Assembly (NCBI RefSeq): GCF_002896855.1
Contig: NZ_CP021850.1
Coordinates: 1,947,665-2,011,664, forward strand
DNA length: 64,000 bases
From: Clostridium thermosuccinogenes
Lineage (GTDB): Bacteria; Bacillota; Clostridia; Acetivibrionales; DSM-5807
Direction: 5' to 3'
How positions within the stretch are numbered: the stretch's first letter is position 1; each line of letters opens with the position of its first letter. The notes under the pieces are model-generated. The model made no database searches and was not told the DNA's origin. It saw only the letters and a list, made by a program, of their open reading frames with translations. A program made the position numbers and the translations under genes. Below are positions 25,874-35,129 of this stretch, one piece after another.

Positions 25874-27247
25874 GTGAAACTTACTGTACTTGGCGGAGGC
25901 GGCGTGCGCTCCATACTTTTGGCAAGAAGCATCGTTCAGAGGTCAAGGGACCTGGGAATAGATCATGTTGTTTTTATGGATAATAATGAAACAAAGCTGA
26001 ACATATTCGGAGCCATGTCTAAAAAGGCAGCATCGCTCATAGATCCCGACCTGAAGTTTGAACTGACCACAGACCCTGTTGAAGCCGTGAAAGATGCGGA
26101 CTATATAATAACTACCATCAGGGTAGGAGGGGATGAAGCAAGGGTTATTGATGAGAGAACAGCCCTGCGTTACGGTGTGCTGGGGCAGGAAACCACCGGT
26201 GCGAGCGGTTTTGCCATGGCACTGCGCTCAATTCCGGTACTGAAAGAGTATTGTGGATATATAAGCCGGTATGCCAAAAAGGATGTTATGGTTTTTAACT
26301 TTACCAATCCTGCAGGCCTTGTAACTCAAGCGATGAGAGATCTTGGCTTTGAATTTGTTTACGGTATATGTGACGCTCCATCAGGTTTTTTGCGCCAGTT
26401 GGCAAAGTGTTATGGGCAGGATGTAAAAGATTTTGAAATGGAGTGTTTTGGACTGAACCATTTGTCCTATTATAAGAGTATTAAGCTGAAAGGCAATGAT
26501 ATTACCGATGAACTGATACATTCTGATTTTCTTTACACGGACACTGACATGAGGTATTTTGAACCTGAACTGGTAAAGAGAACGGGGTGCCTTTTGAACG
26601 AATATCTGTATTATTACTACTATCGTGAAAAGCCGGTGGGAAATATCGTTGCAGCAGGTTCTACGAGAGGTGAAACAATCCAGAGGATAAATTCTGAAAT
26701 GATATCGGAATTAAGCAAAATTGATATCAACAAGGATTTTGATGCTGCCATGAAGATTTTTTCAAAATACCATTTTGCCCGTGAAGCCAGCTACATGGCT
26801 AATGAAACCAGCATAAAAAGAAATCAAGATGGTCATGTTCCTGTTTTTGATATTTTTGAAAAAGACGCAGGAGGATATGCCGGTGTGGCATTGGCACTTA
26901 TTGAAGCCAAGGCAAGCGGTAAATCCAGCGAAATGATTCTTTGCGTTCCTAATAACGGCACTGTGGACTGGCTGGAAGACGGTGATATAGTAGAAGTATC
27001 ATGCTATATCGGTCCGGACGGTGTTCGTCCCAAAAAGATTTCAGAATTGCCGGTGATTCCTACCAACTTGATAAGAAATGTAAAGCTGTATGAAAGGCTG
27101 ACAGTAAAATCAATACTTACAAAGGATAAGCAAATGGCGATCGATGCGCTTACAGTACATCCCCTTGTAAATTCATATTCAATTGCAAAAGGGTTGGTAA
27201 ATGATTATTTGAACGCCCATAAGAAATATGCAGGCGAATGGAATTAG
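25874..27247 (+). CDS. Glycoside hydrolase family 4 protein
   Basis: NAD- and metal-dependent glycosidase of 457 residues, of the type that acts on alpha- or beta-glucosides, often phosphorylated. The Rossmann motif LTVLGGGGVRS starts the protein; NFTNPAG, GICDAPSGF (the Cys metal-ligand region) and FGLNHLSYY are GH4 hallmarks. GTG 25874 is chosen because GGAGG at 25862-25866 would be only 1 base from ATG 25868. The next gene's start lies close behind, and the gene heads a sugar uptake operon. Since uptake is by an ABC transporter and not a PTS, the substrate may be phosphorylated later by the PfkB kinase or be unphosphorylated. Confidence 0.9.
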   Translation: MKLTVLGGGGVRSILLARSIVQRSRDLGIDHVVFMDNNETKLNIFGAMSKKAASLIDPDLKFELTTDPVEAVKDADYIITTIRVGGDEARVIDERTALRYGVLGQETTGASGFAMALRSIPVLKEYCGYISRYAKKDVMVFNFTNPAGLVTQAMRDLGFEFVYGICDAPSGFLRQLAKCYGQDVKDFEMECFGLNHLSYYKSIKLKGNDITDELIHSDFLYTDTDMRYFEPELVKRTGCLLNEYLYYYYYREKPVGNIVAAGSTRGETIQRINSEMISELSKIDINKDFDAAMKIFSKYHFAREASYMANETSIKRNQDGHVPVFDIFEKDAGGYAGVALALIEAKASGKSSEMILCVPNNGTVDWLEDGDIVEVSCYIGPDGVRPKKISELPVIPTNLIRNVKLYERLTVKSILTKDKQMAIDALTVHPLVNSYSIAKGLVNDYLNAHKKYAGEWN

Positions 27248-27276
27248 CCTATATGCCTAAAGGAGGCCTATTGATA

Positions 27277-28158
27277 ATGTTAAAAGGGAAAAAACGCAGC
27301 TTTTGGATTGTAATGTTTCTGGCTCCGTCATTGGTATTGTTTTTTATGTTTTATGGGATTCCATTAGGCATGGTGTTTTCCACATCGTTTTTTAACTGGA
27401 AATTAAGTACGCCGAAAATGTCATTTGCAGGATTCAGCAATTATATGCAGTTGTTATCGGACAGTTCATACAGGACTGCTTTCCGCAATACGCTCATATG
27501 GATAGCCATACAATCTACCGTACATGTCAGCATCGGAACATTGGTAGCATTAACTCTTGCCAAGCATCCCAAAGGATGGAAATTTGTCAGGACATCCTAC
27601 ATGATCCCCAATATTATATCCAGCGCAGCGTTTGCCATGATATTTCTGAACATCTTCAATGCTGAATACGGTGTAGTTAATAATTTTATACGATTGCTAG
27701 GATTTGAAGATTTTAACCTTAACTGGTATTTTGACTCGCGTAGCGCCTTTTTTACAGTAACTCTCAGCTGGGTGATATATGCTCCGGTAATAATGCTATT
27801 AATACTTGCTGAAATTTCATCAATTGATCAGTCAATACTTGAAGCGGCAAAAGTAGACGGTGCATCCAGTTTTCAGACAGACATATATATTGTACTTCCT
27901 CTTCTTCGGAATGCAATAGGAAGTTCGGTGGTGGTAGCGGGAACATCAATGTTGAAGGAATTTGAGCATATATATCTTACAACTAAAGGAGGACCTGGAA
28001 CAACCACGCTAAACCTTCCTCTTTACCTTTATAACACTGCGATGAAAGTGAACAACTACAGTTATGCAAATGCTGTAGGAGTAACGATAATAATCATAGG
28101 AGTAATTTTCGTAATAAGTATCAACAGGCTCTTTAGGGTTGGACATTCGGATATTTAG
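27277..28158 (+). CDS. Sugar ABC transporter permease (MalF type)
   Basis: Membrane permease of 293 residues with about six spans. The cytoplasmic EAA loop that contacts the ATPase reads EAAKVDGASSFQTDIYIVLP. The start at ATG 27277 has AGGAGG 10 bases upstream; TTG 27271 (spacing 4) is the alternative. It pairs with the next permease. No matching MsmX-type ATPase lies in the operon, as is usual for CUT1 sugar importers in Firmicutes that share one encoded elsewhere. Confidence 0.9.
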   Translation: MLKGKKRSFWIVMFLAPSLVLFFMFYGIPLGMVFSTSFFNWKLSTPKMSFAGFSNYMQLLSDSSYRTAFRNTLIWIAIQSTVHVSIGTLVALTLAKHPKGWKFVRTSYMIPNIISSAAFAMIFLNIFNAEYGVVNNFIRLLGFEDFNLNWYFDSRSAFFTVTLSWVIYAPVIMLLILAEISSIDQSILEAAKVDGASSFQTDIYIVLPLLRNAIGSSVVVAGTSMLKEFEHIYLTTKGGPGTTTLNLPLYLYNTAMKVNNYSYANAVGVTIIIIGVIFVISINRLFRVGHSDI

Positions 28159-28174
28159 AGAGGTGGCAGAAGTG

Positions 28175-29074
28175 ATGGTTTCATATAGTTCAAGGCGTAA
28201 TTTATTTAAAGCATATGTGACATGGTTCCTGAAATATCTATTCCTCCTGGTTATAGTGATAATTTCGTTATTTCCTCTTATCTGGGTTGCTATGTCATCT
28301 TTCAAAACAAATAATGAAATACTTAGCAATGCTTTAGCCTTACCATCCGGAATTAGTTTCGAAGGGTATAAGAACGCATTTAAAATAATCGGAGATTTGA
28401 CTTTTGAAGCCTTTGGCTACAGGATAACCATGCAGAAATTCGGCATGTTTTTCTTAAACAGCCTGTACATTTCTCTGGGCAGCATTGTAGTTAATGTGTT
28501 GTTCGTGAGTATGTCGTCGTATATAATTGCCCGTTACGATTTTAAGCTAAAAAACGTGATAGTGACGATGTTTTCAATGTCATTGCTGATTCCGGCAACA
28601 TCCATGATCCATTCCATATATATTTTAGTTAACAGGATTGGCCTTAATGATACCAGAACGGGCTTAATACTGGTGTATTCAGCCTTACAGCTTCCGATGA
28701 CGTTATTTATCATGCGGAGCTACTTTCTCGGCATACCTACAAGTTTGGAAGAGGCTGCATACATCGATGGGGCAGGATTTCTGACAACCTTTTTCAAAAT
28801 AATCATGCCGATAGCAAAACCAGGCCTTGCGACTGCGGCTGTGCTTCAGTTCCTGACATCCTGGAATGAGTTTTTGTTTGCACTGACCCTTACCACAAAG
28901 GAATCGGTAAGAACATTGCCATTGTCGCTGAACTATTTTCTGTCCCTTTTCAGTTTCAACTATACTTCTTTGTTTGCAGCCATAACCATGATGATACTGC
29001 CGAGCATTGTAGCATATACCTTGCTCCAGGAACAGGTGGTGAGTTCTCTGACTGCCGGTTCTGTGAAAGGTTAA
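28175..29074 (+). CDS. Sugar ABC transporter permease (MalG type)
   Basis: Second CUT1 permease, 299 residues, six spans. The EAA loop reads EEAAYIDGAGFLTTFFKIIM, and the C-terminal part after SWNEFLFALTLT is typical of MalG-like subunits. ATG 28175 follows GAGGTGG after 9 bases; GTG 28172 is nearly as good. It lies 16 bases after the first permease gene. Confidence 0.9.
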   Translation: MVSYSSRRNLFKAYVTWFLKYLFLLVIVIISLFPLIWVAMSSFKTNNEILSNALALPSGISFEGYKNAFKIIGDLTFEAFGYRITMQKFGMFFLNSLYISLGSIVVNVLFVSMSSYIIARYDFKLKNVIVTMFSMSLLIPATSMIHSIYILVNRIGLNDTRTGLILVYSALQLPMTLFIMRSYFLGIPTSLEEAAYIDGAGFLTTFFKIIMPIAKPGLATAAVLQFLTSWNEFLFALTLTTKESVRTLPLSLNYFLSLFSFNYTSLFAAITMMILPSIVAYTLLQEQVVSSLTAGSVKG

Positions 29075-29129
29075 CTGTTCTGACTGTGTATCTAAGCCGA
29101 AAGGCTAAAATAAATGAGGGGGAGTAAAT

Positions 29130-30461
29130 ATGAAAAAAATCACAAAAGTTTTATCGGTTTTGCTGCTAATAGCAATGATAGTATCAATGACTGCATGCTC
29201 TGCAACAAAAGTAGGCAATGAACAAAAACAAAGCAGTGAAACAAAGGCAGAAAATAAAGAGCCTGTAGTTGTCAAATTTCCTACATTCTATATCGGCTCA
29301 AATTCAGGCGCAGAATGGATGAAGAACAGAATTGAAACTTTCAAGGAAAAATATGGTGACACCATCGATCTACAGGTGGAGGAAGTTCCGGGAGACCAGG
29401 CATATACTGATAAAATCAAGGTTCTGTTATCCACGGATCAGCTGCCGGATGTAGTATACACCGGAGGATATAATCTGCTGGATGATGCCTTGGTACGTAA
29501 TGCAGTAGTTGATCTGACACCATATCTGGAAGCCGATCCTGAATGGAAAGCTCTGTTTCCTGAAGAAGATTTGAGTTTTAACACCCGCGACGGCAAAGTT
29601 TATGCAATTCCTGAAACATCATCGCAGATAGGCTACTTCTACAATAAGGAATTATTTGAAAAGGCAGGGATAACAAGCCCTGCAAAGACCTGGGATGAGC
29701 TATTCATGCAGGCAGAAGCTTTAAAGCAAGCCGGTATAGTACCTTTTGCAATGGATACAGCCGACTCCGGATGGGTAACGACTCTGTGGCTTAATTCAAT
29801 GATAGGCACAGCAAACGAAGAGGGAAACAAATGGATGAATACCATGTATCCTGTTGATTATAATACTCTGGAAGTTATAGAAGCTGTGGGAAAGATACAG
29901 AAAATGTTCATGAATTATACAACAAAAGATGCAGTTGGAGGGAAATACGAGAATGCAGCAAACCATTTCTTTAACGGTGAAGTTGCAATGATCGCCAACG
30001 GTCCATGGATGGAAGCTGATTTCCACGACACGACCAAAGCGCCAGAAGGCTTTGCATCAAAAGTCGGAGTGGCCATGTATCCTAATGACGGTATGTTTGT
30101 ATCACCTGTAATTGGAATGTTCGTCGCTTCAAAAGATAAGGAGCACGCTGATGCAGCAGTAGAATGGGTGAAATGGCTTACCAATGAGGAATCTCAGCTT
30201 GTAGCTTTTGAAACCAGCGGAAGAACCCCTGTAACTCCTACATTGGCAATACCGGAAGATGTACGTGAGAAGCTTCCTCTCTCCTCACAGCTGCTTGAAA
30301 TGTCTGCAAAAGCAAAATACAAATACAACTATCACCAGGCACTTTGGTACCCGAACACGTTGGATGCGGTATCAGCTTATTATCCGATGCTGGCTACAGG
30401 CAAAATGACACCGGAAGAATTTTGTAACGCTCTTAGCGAAGAAGCAAAGAAGAACCAGTAG
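29130..30461 (+). CDS. Sugar-binding lipoprotein of the ABC importer
   Basis: Family 1 extracellular solute-binding protein of 443 residues. The signal peptide ends in a lipobox (SMTAC, Cys at about 23). The SBP_bac_1 body has QIGYFYNKELFEKAGI and KTWDELFMQAEALKQAG, then FFNGEVAMIANGPWM, which are typical segments. It captures the sugar outside the cell for the two permeases. A strong hairpin follows, which could protect this transcript and raise its yield relative to the kinase gene. Confidence 0.92.
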   Translation: MKKITKVLSVLLLIAMIVSMTACSATKVGNEQKQSSETKAENKEPVVVKFPTFYIGSNSGAEWMKNRIETFKEKYGDTIDLQVEEVPGDQAYTDKIKVLLSTDQLPDVVYTGGYNLLDDALVRNAVVDLTPYLEADPEWKALFPEEDLSFNTRDGKVYAIPETSSQIGYFYNKELFEKAGITSPAKTWDELFMQAEALKQAGIVPFAMDTADSGWVTTLWLNSMIGTANEEGNKWMNTMYPVDYNTLEVIEAVGKIQKMFMNYTTKDAVGGKYENAANHFFNGEVAMIANGPWMEADFHDTTKAPEGFASKVGVAMYPNDGMFVSPVIGMFVASKDKEHADAAVEWVKWLTNEESQLVAFETSGRTPVTPTLAIPEDVREKLPLSSQLLEMSAKAKYKYNYHQALWYPNTLDAVSAYYPMLATGKMTPEEFCNALSEEAKKNQ

Positions 30462-30518
30462 ACATCAGGTTATTTAACGAAATGTAATTGCTTGAATGGC
30501 AAGATATAACTTTCAAAT

Positions 30519-30563
30519 GTGAATAGCTTCTTTAAAAATGTTTAATTAAAAGAAGCTATTCAC
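30519..30563 (+). other. Intercistronic 15-bp hairpin
   Basis: GTGAATAGCTTCTTT (30519-30533) is the exact complement of 30549-30563. No T run follows, so it is more likely an mRNA-stabilising or partial-attenuation hairpin between the binding-protein and kinase genes than a terminator. Confidence 0.6.
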
Positions 30564-30590
30564 ATTAATTATCTTCAGGAGGATTTTATA

Positions 30591-31499
30591 ATGCTGGATG
30601 TACTAAATATTGGTTTAATATCTGTTGATCTGATTTTTGCCAATCTTGCGAAATTTCCTGAACTAGGTAAGGAAGTACAATGCAAGGATTTTATGATAAA
30701 GCCCGGCGGAGCAGTCAACACTGCAACTGCGCTTGCAAAGCTTGGACTAAGTTCAACCCTTGTAACCACGGTAGGAGACGATATGTTAGGAAATTTACTG
30801 ATAGATCAGCTTAAGAAAACAGGACTTAATCTTTCAGGCTTTATACAGGATACCAAATATCGTACCTCTGTATCTGCAGTGCTTTCCGTCGGAAAGGAAA
30901 GAGGTTTTGCCACATACTTTGCCGCATCTGACGACGAAGCAATAATGAAACGGATAGAACAGCTTATGCCACAATGCCGGCATGTTCATGCTTATATGCT
31001 CGATGTCCCAAGAATTCCCATAGTGGACATTGCAAAGAAATATAACAAGAGCATATCAATAGATACTTCATGGGATGATAATATAAAGCTTGAAGACTTA
31101 AAACCCTATATGGAAAAGTGTGATATTTTTTTTACAAATGAAATTGAAAGCTGCAATATTACAGGTAAGAGCAATGTGGGCGAAGCTATGGATGAATTAA
31201 TGAAACATGCAAAACTGGTTGTGTTAAAACTGGGCAGCAAAGGAAGTATGGTGGGATATGAGAATGAAATAATAAGGGTCCCCGCAGTTGAGGTGGGTGA
31301 AGTTAAGGATACTACCGGGGCAGGGGACTTGTATGCTGCAGGTTTCATATATGGATATCTCAAAGGATGGGATATAAAGAAAACAGCACAGTTTGCATCA
31401 GCATCCGGAAGTGTTGCTGTGACCTTTTACGGTGGAACTGATGAAAAATATAACTTGGATCTTGTCAGCGAATATGCAAAAAAAATAGAGGCATGTTAA
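30591..31499 (+). CDS. PfkB-family sugar kinase
   Basis: Ribokinase-superfamily kinase of 302 residues. KPGGAVNTATALAKLG near residue 40 is the first PfkB motif, and DTTGAGDLYAAGFIYG (about 240-255) is the second, with the catalytic Asp in GAGD. It probably phosphorylates the sugar brought in or released by the GH4 enzyme; the exact sugar is not determinable. AGGAGG lies about 8 bases upstream. It is the last gene of the operon. Confidence 0.9.
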   Translation: MLDVLNIGLISVDLIFANLAKFPELGKEVQCKDFMIKPGGAVNTATALAKLGLSSTLVTTVGDDMLGNLLIDQLKKTGLNLSGFIQDTKYRTSVSAVLSVGKERGFATYFAASDDEAIMKRIEQLMPQCRHVHAYMLDVPRIPIVDIAKKYNKSISIDTSWDDNIKLEDLKPYMEKCDIFFTNEIESCNITGKSNVGEAMDELMKHAKLVVLKLGSKGSMVGYENEIIRVPAVEVGEVKDTTGAGDLYAAGFIYGYLKGWDIKKTAQFASASGSVAVTFYGGTDEKYNLDLVSEYAKKIEAC

Positions 31500-31581
31500 T
31501 TTGCAAATATAGCTCATGATGTTCTGAATAAAAACCTTTTCAATTAGATAGAATACTGGAGGTTACTATATTGTAAACAAG

Positions 31582-31704
31582 GGCTTGTAAGCCATTAACT
31601 GGCCTAAAAGCCCCACTGACATAGAAAGTCAATATACAGAAAAGTTTCACACAGCCAAAATTGCTGGGAGCCGTCGCACTAGTAACTAGTGTGCGGCTCC
31701 CTTT
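31582..31704 (+). ncRNA. Possible structured RNA ending in a terminator
   Basis: GGGCTT (about 31583) pairs with AAGCCC (about 31614) and encloses a GCC/GGC inner stem; a TGAC-GTCA hairpin follows; then a strong stem (about 31666-31681 with 31685-31699) ends in CCCTTTC. No plus-strand gene follows, so if it is transcribed it is the 3-prime leader of the sugar operon or a separate small RNA. An orphan ribosome-site-like GGAGG at 31559-31563 precedes a TTG-TAA. Confidence 0.3.
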
Positions 31705-31706
31705 CA

Positions 31707-31762
31707 ATAGGGTAATACCATCTTTATTTGTATGCTTAGGATAGGCGATGGTGTTACCCTAT
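31707..31762. terminator. 16-bp hairpin between convergent operons
   Basis: Arms 31707-31722 and 31747-31762 match with one G-T pair around a 24-base loop. It lies between the sugar operon and the oppositely directed peptide-transport operon, so it may stop transcripts from both sides. There is no clear T run. Confidence 0.5.
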
Positions 31763-31857
31763 CTGTACTGATATATTTATGGAGGGGAAGAATTACAGTC
31801 ATTAGAAATATATTTGCACTAAATCCATATATTTAGTTATTTCTGTTATATTATATG

Positions 31858-32103
31858 CTAATTCTTGCGTCTCACGTGTTTTCCTTTAAGATAAAGTATA
31901 ACTAAAAATATGCTGTCTATTACAAAAGTAATTGTACTCAATGCAAAGGCCACTGATTGAGTATCATTTCTCAAGCTTACAATGCAATATAATGATAAGA
32001 GCCAGCATAACAGGACAAATACCATATAAGGGCGAGTCATAAAAAGCAGCGTCTCATCCCAATCCGTAAGACCGTTATACTCCTGTTTGTTCTTATTCGG
32101 CAT
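31858..32103 (-). CDS. Small two-span membrane protein of the importer operon
   Basis: Protein of 81 residues with two hydrophobic segments (about 26-44 and 53-72). It is not recognised. It starts 15 bases after the second ATPase gene and is the last gene of the operon, so it may be an accessory of the importer or unrelated. Confidence 0.6.
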   Translation of the reverse strand: MPNKNKQEYNGLTDWDETLLFMTRPYMVFVLLCWLLSLYCIVSLRNDTQSVAFALSTITFVIDSIFLVILYLKGKHVRRKN

Positions 32104-32118
32104 TTCCGATTGTTCCTC

Positions 32119-33186
32119 CTAAGCCCCTGCGACATCCTCTGTGAAAAGCTCGAATTTTGGCAGTTCGTCTACAAGGTGGCAGGTTACTATTGATGAACCA
32201 TGCTTTACCGGCTCCGGATGTTTTACCTTACAAATATCTTTGCAGTACATGCATCGGGTGTGGAATCTGCATCCGGAAGGCATATTGGAAATATCGGGCA
32301 GTTCTGAAGAAGCATTGAGCTGCAGTTCTTTTCTTTTCCTGGATAGACGTGGATTTGGTATCGGAACCGCAGTAAGCAAAGCACGCAAATAGGGGTGCTG
32401 CGGATTGGACAATACTTCCTGCAAATCACCGGTTTCTACAATCTCGCCTAAATACATGACGGCAATGCGGCCATTTTTACCAACATAACGGGCGGTGGCG
32501 AGGTCATGCGTTATATACAATATTGCTATGTTACGCTCCTCATTTAACCGGGCGAGCAGATTCAGTATTGACACTCTAAGGGATACATCAATCATAGAAA
32601 CCGGCTCGTCAGCCAAAATCAGTTCGGGATTCATGGACAGGGCTCGTGCAATCAATGCGCGCTGCCTTTGCCCGCCGGACATCTGGTGAGGATATTTATT
32701 AATAAAATGCTCTGTTGGTGTTAAATCCACTGCTTCCAAAACTTCATTGACTTTTTCCAGGAGATTGTCTTTAGTGGCATATTTTTTGAGCAGCATCGGG
32801 TCCCCCAGAGACTTTATCATCGTTCTCATGGGGTTTAATGCCGCATAGGAATCCTGCTGAACTACCTGAATGCTGCTGCGGTAGACATTCGCCTCTTCCT
32901 TGGTCATGGAGTGTATTTCTTTCCCTTTAAATTTGTAGGTTCCTGAAACTGGAGTCAGCAAACCGGCAATCACATTCGCCAGGGTAGTCTTGCCGGAGCC
33001 GCTCTCACCAACGACTACAACGATTTCTCCATTATGGATCTTTAGATTTATATTATGCAGAGCATTTAATTCCTGCGGCTTTCTAAACATACCTTTGCTC
33101 TTGTAAAAATTCATTTCCAAGTTATTAAGTTCTACTAACGGCACTTTTGCATCTGTTTTATCATTCACATTTGTCTTATCAGTCAT
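32119..33186 (-). CDS. Oligopeptide-type ABC transporter ATPase, OppF type
   Basis: ATPase of 355 residues. Walker A is GESGSGKTTL (about 56-65), the signature motif is MSGGQRQRALIARAL, and Walker B is ELILADEPVS. The C-terminal extension has the CxFxxRC-like iron-sulfur or zinc motif (CRFHTRCMYCKDICK) of Opp/Dpp ATPases. Its start overlaps the OppD-type gene by 4 bases. It hydrolyses ATP to power import with its OppD-type partner. Confidence 0.93.
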   Translation of the reverse strand: MTDKTNVNDKTDAKVPLVELNNLEMNFYKSKGMFRKPQELNALHNINLKIHNGEIVVVVGESGSGKTTLANVIAGLLTPVSGTYKFKGKEIHSMTKEEANVYRSSIQVVQQDSYAALNPMRTMIKSLGDPMLLKKYATKDNLLEKVNEVLEAVDLTPTEHFINKYPHQMSGGQRQRALIARALSMNPELILADEPVSMIDVSLRVSILNLLARLNEERNIAILYITHDLATARYVGKNGRIAVMYLGEIVETGDLQEVLSNPQHPYLRALLTAVPIPNPRLSRKRKELQLNASSELPDISNMPSGCRFHTRCMYCKDICKVKHPEPVKHGSSIVTCHLVDELPKFELFTEDVAGA

Positions 33187-34199
33187 ATTGCCTTCCCCCT
33201 TATCTCTTTATGACAGGCTACGGTATGTTCCTCGGAAACTACTCTGGTTTCCGGTTCAACTTGTCTGCATATGTCGTCAGCGTACGGACATCGGTCCGCA
33301 AAAATACATCCCTTTCTCTCTTGCATTAAATCAGGAGCCGTGCCCGGGATGGCTGCGCGTTCCTTCACATCACCTATCAGAGAGGGAGCAGCCTGGATCA
33401 ATAATTGGGTATAGGGATGACATGGTTGCTCAAACATATCATATATATTGCCGAATTCTACAATATTTCCACCATACATTACCACCATATAATCGCACAG
33501 GGTGGCTACAACAGCTATATCATGGGTAGAAAGCACCATTGTTGTCCCTTTTATTTGATGGACGGTCTTCAAAATTCTAAATATATAATCCTGGGTTATT
33601 ACATCCAACGCGGTTGTAGGTTCGTCCAAAAAGAGTATTTCTGGTTCAAGCAGCTGGGCAAAGGCAATCATAATCCTCTGCTTCATGCCGCCGGACATTT
33701 CATGAGGATAGGATTTCAGCACGCGGTCTGCATCCAGTCTTACAGCTCGTAAGAGTTTTTTTACATGCTCTATAATCTCCTTCTCCGACATATCCTTTTT
33801 ATGAGCTAGATAGGTTTCTATAAACTGCTCCTGCAGCGTCATGGTGGGATTCAAACAGTTCTGGGCAGCCTGGAAAACCATGGCAACATCACGCCATCTA
33901 TATTCCCTGAGCTCTTTATCGGATAGGGATACTATATCCTTTTCACCAAACAAAATACTCCCCTTGGTTATTTTACCCGGATTGGATACAGTGCGGAGAA
34001 TTGCGCTTGTAAGAGTTGTTTTCCCCGAGCCGCTTTCTCCCACCAAGCCGGTTATTTTGCCTGTGGGCACGTCTAAGTTCACATGATTAACCGCCCGCAG
34101 TATGCCATTCGGAAGAAAATAATCCACGCATAAATCCCTTATTTTCAGAATAGGTTCAACATCCTGGGTTTGCACTTGTTTCTTTTCAGATGCTTGCAT
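33183..34199 (-). CDS. Oligopeptide-type ABC transporter ATPase, OppD type
   Basis: ATPase of 338 residues. Walker A GESGSGKTTLTSAI, signature MSGGMKQRIMIAFA and Walker B EILFLDEPTTALD are all intact, and the C-terminal Cys cluster (CIFADRCPYADDIC) is present. The start overlaps the end of the upstream OppC-type permease by 14 bases, indicating tight translational coupling. Confidence 0.93.
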   Translation of the reverse strand: MQASEKKQVQTQDVEPILKIRDLCVDYFLPNGILRAVNHVNLDVPTGKITGLVGESGSGKTTLTSAILRTVSNPGKITKGSILFGEKDIVSLSDKELREYRWRDVAMVFQAAQNCLNPTMTLQEQFIETYLAHKKDMSEKEIIEHVKKLLRAVRLDADRVLKSYPHEMSGGMKQRIMIAFAQLLEPEILFLDEPTTALDVITQDYIFRILKTVHQIKGTTMVLSTHDIAVVATLCDYMVVMYGGNIVEFGNIYDMFEQPCHPYTQLLIQAAPSLIGDVKERAAIPGTAPDLMQERKGCIFADRCPYADDICRQVEPETRVVSEEHTVACHKEIRGKAI

Positions 34200-35127
34200 G
34201 GTGAGTTCCTCCTTGTTCTGTATTTTTCCTGGCAGGGGTATTCTGCTTTTTCTTTTTGTCTGGCTTATACGAAGATGATGCGCGAAGGCGTGGATTCAAC
34301 GCTTCATCCAGTCCGTTGGCAAAGAATACTAATGACATTTGAAGCAAAACGAAAGCAGCAGTAGGAACCAACATATTAAAAATTCCTGCTGTATTCGTAC
34401 CGCTATTTGCCTGTACAGACGCATTGGAAAGCATGATCGACCAATGGGTAGGCTCATAAGGGGCCATGCCCAACATCATAAGTCCAACACTGGTAGCTAT
34501 GGCCGCATTAGTGTTGAGCACAAATACTGACGCCAGATAGGGAGTAATGTTAGGGAGTATTTCCTTGAATATAATATGTCTTTTAGGAAGTCCCATGATG
34601 CGGCATATAAGAACAAACTCCCTCTGCTTTAATGAAAGAATAGTTGCCCGGACATTTCTGGCTAGTAACCCCCAGCTTAAGCATGCCAGCACTACCGCAA
34701 GCATTATAACATTACGGATGGGGAAAATTACGGCAATAATCAGCTGAATAGGGAATATGGGCACAGAAAGCAGTATTTGTATCATCAGGGAAATTACCTT
34801 GTCTATAATCCCACCTGCAAAGCCGGCCAAAGCGCCTAAAGCAAAGCCTAAAATAACGGTGAAAAGCGATGCCAAAAGTCCAATGTATAAAACAGAGCGC
34901 GAGCCGTGAACAATTTGCTGGAACAAATCATTTCCTACATAATCGGTACCTAAAGGATGCGCAAAAGACGGCCATTGATATCTGTTCAGAAAATCCGTGC
35001 TCAAGTCCAGAGGAACGACCATCGGACCGAAGGTCGCCATAACCACAAAAAATAACAGGATAATCATTCCAACAAAAGCTTGTTTGTTGTCATACATTGT
35101 TTTAAAAAAAGATTTTATTACCTCCAT
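34186..35127 (-). CDS. ABC transporter permease, OppC type
   Basis: Permease of 313 residues, with an N-terminal span before the OppC domain and about six spans in all. The segment DYVGNDLFQQIVHGSR is the family hallmark (usually TDxxGRDxxSR). The ATPase-contact loop with ALSRGLLARN-like sequence is seen as SWGLLARNVRATIL. Its start lies 3 bases after the OppB-type gene, with GGGAGG about 8 bases upstream. Confidence 0.92.
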   Translation of the reverse strand: MEVIKSFFKTMYDNKQAFVGMIILLFFVVMATFGPMVVPLDLSTDFLNRYQWPSFAHPLGTDYVGNDLFQQIVHGSRSVLYIGLLASLFTVILGFALGALAGFAGGIIDKVISLMIQILLSVPIFPIQLIIAVIFPIRNVIMLAVVLACLSWGLLARNVRATILSLKQREFVLICRIMGLPKRHIIFKEILPNITPYLASVFVLNTNAAIATSVGLMMLGMAPYEPTHWSIMLSNASVQANSGTNTAGIFNMLVPTAAFVLLQMSLVFFANGLDEALNPRLRASSSYKPDKKKKQNTPARKNTEQGGTHHASI

Positions 35128-35129
35128 CC

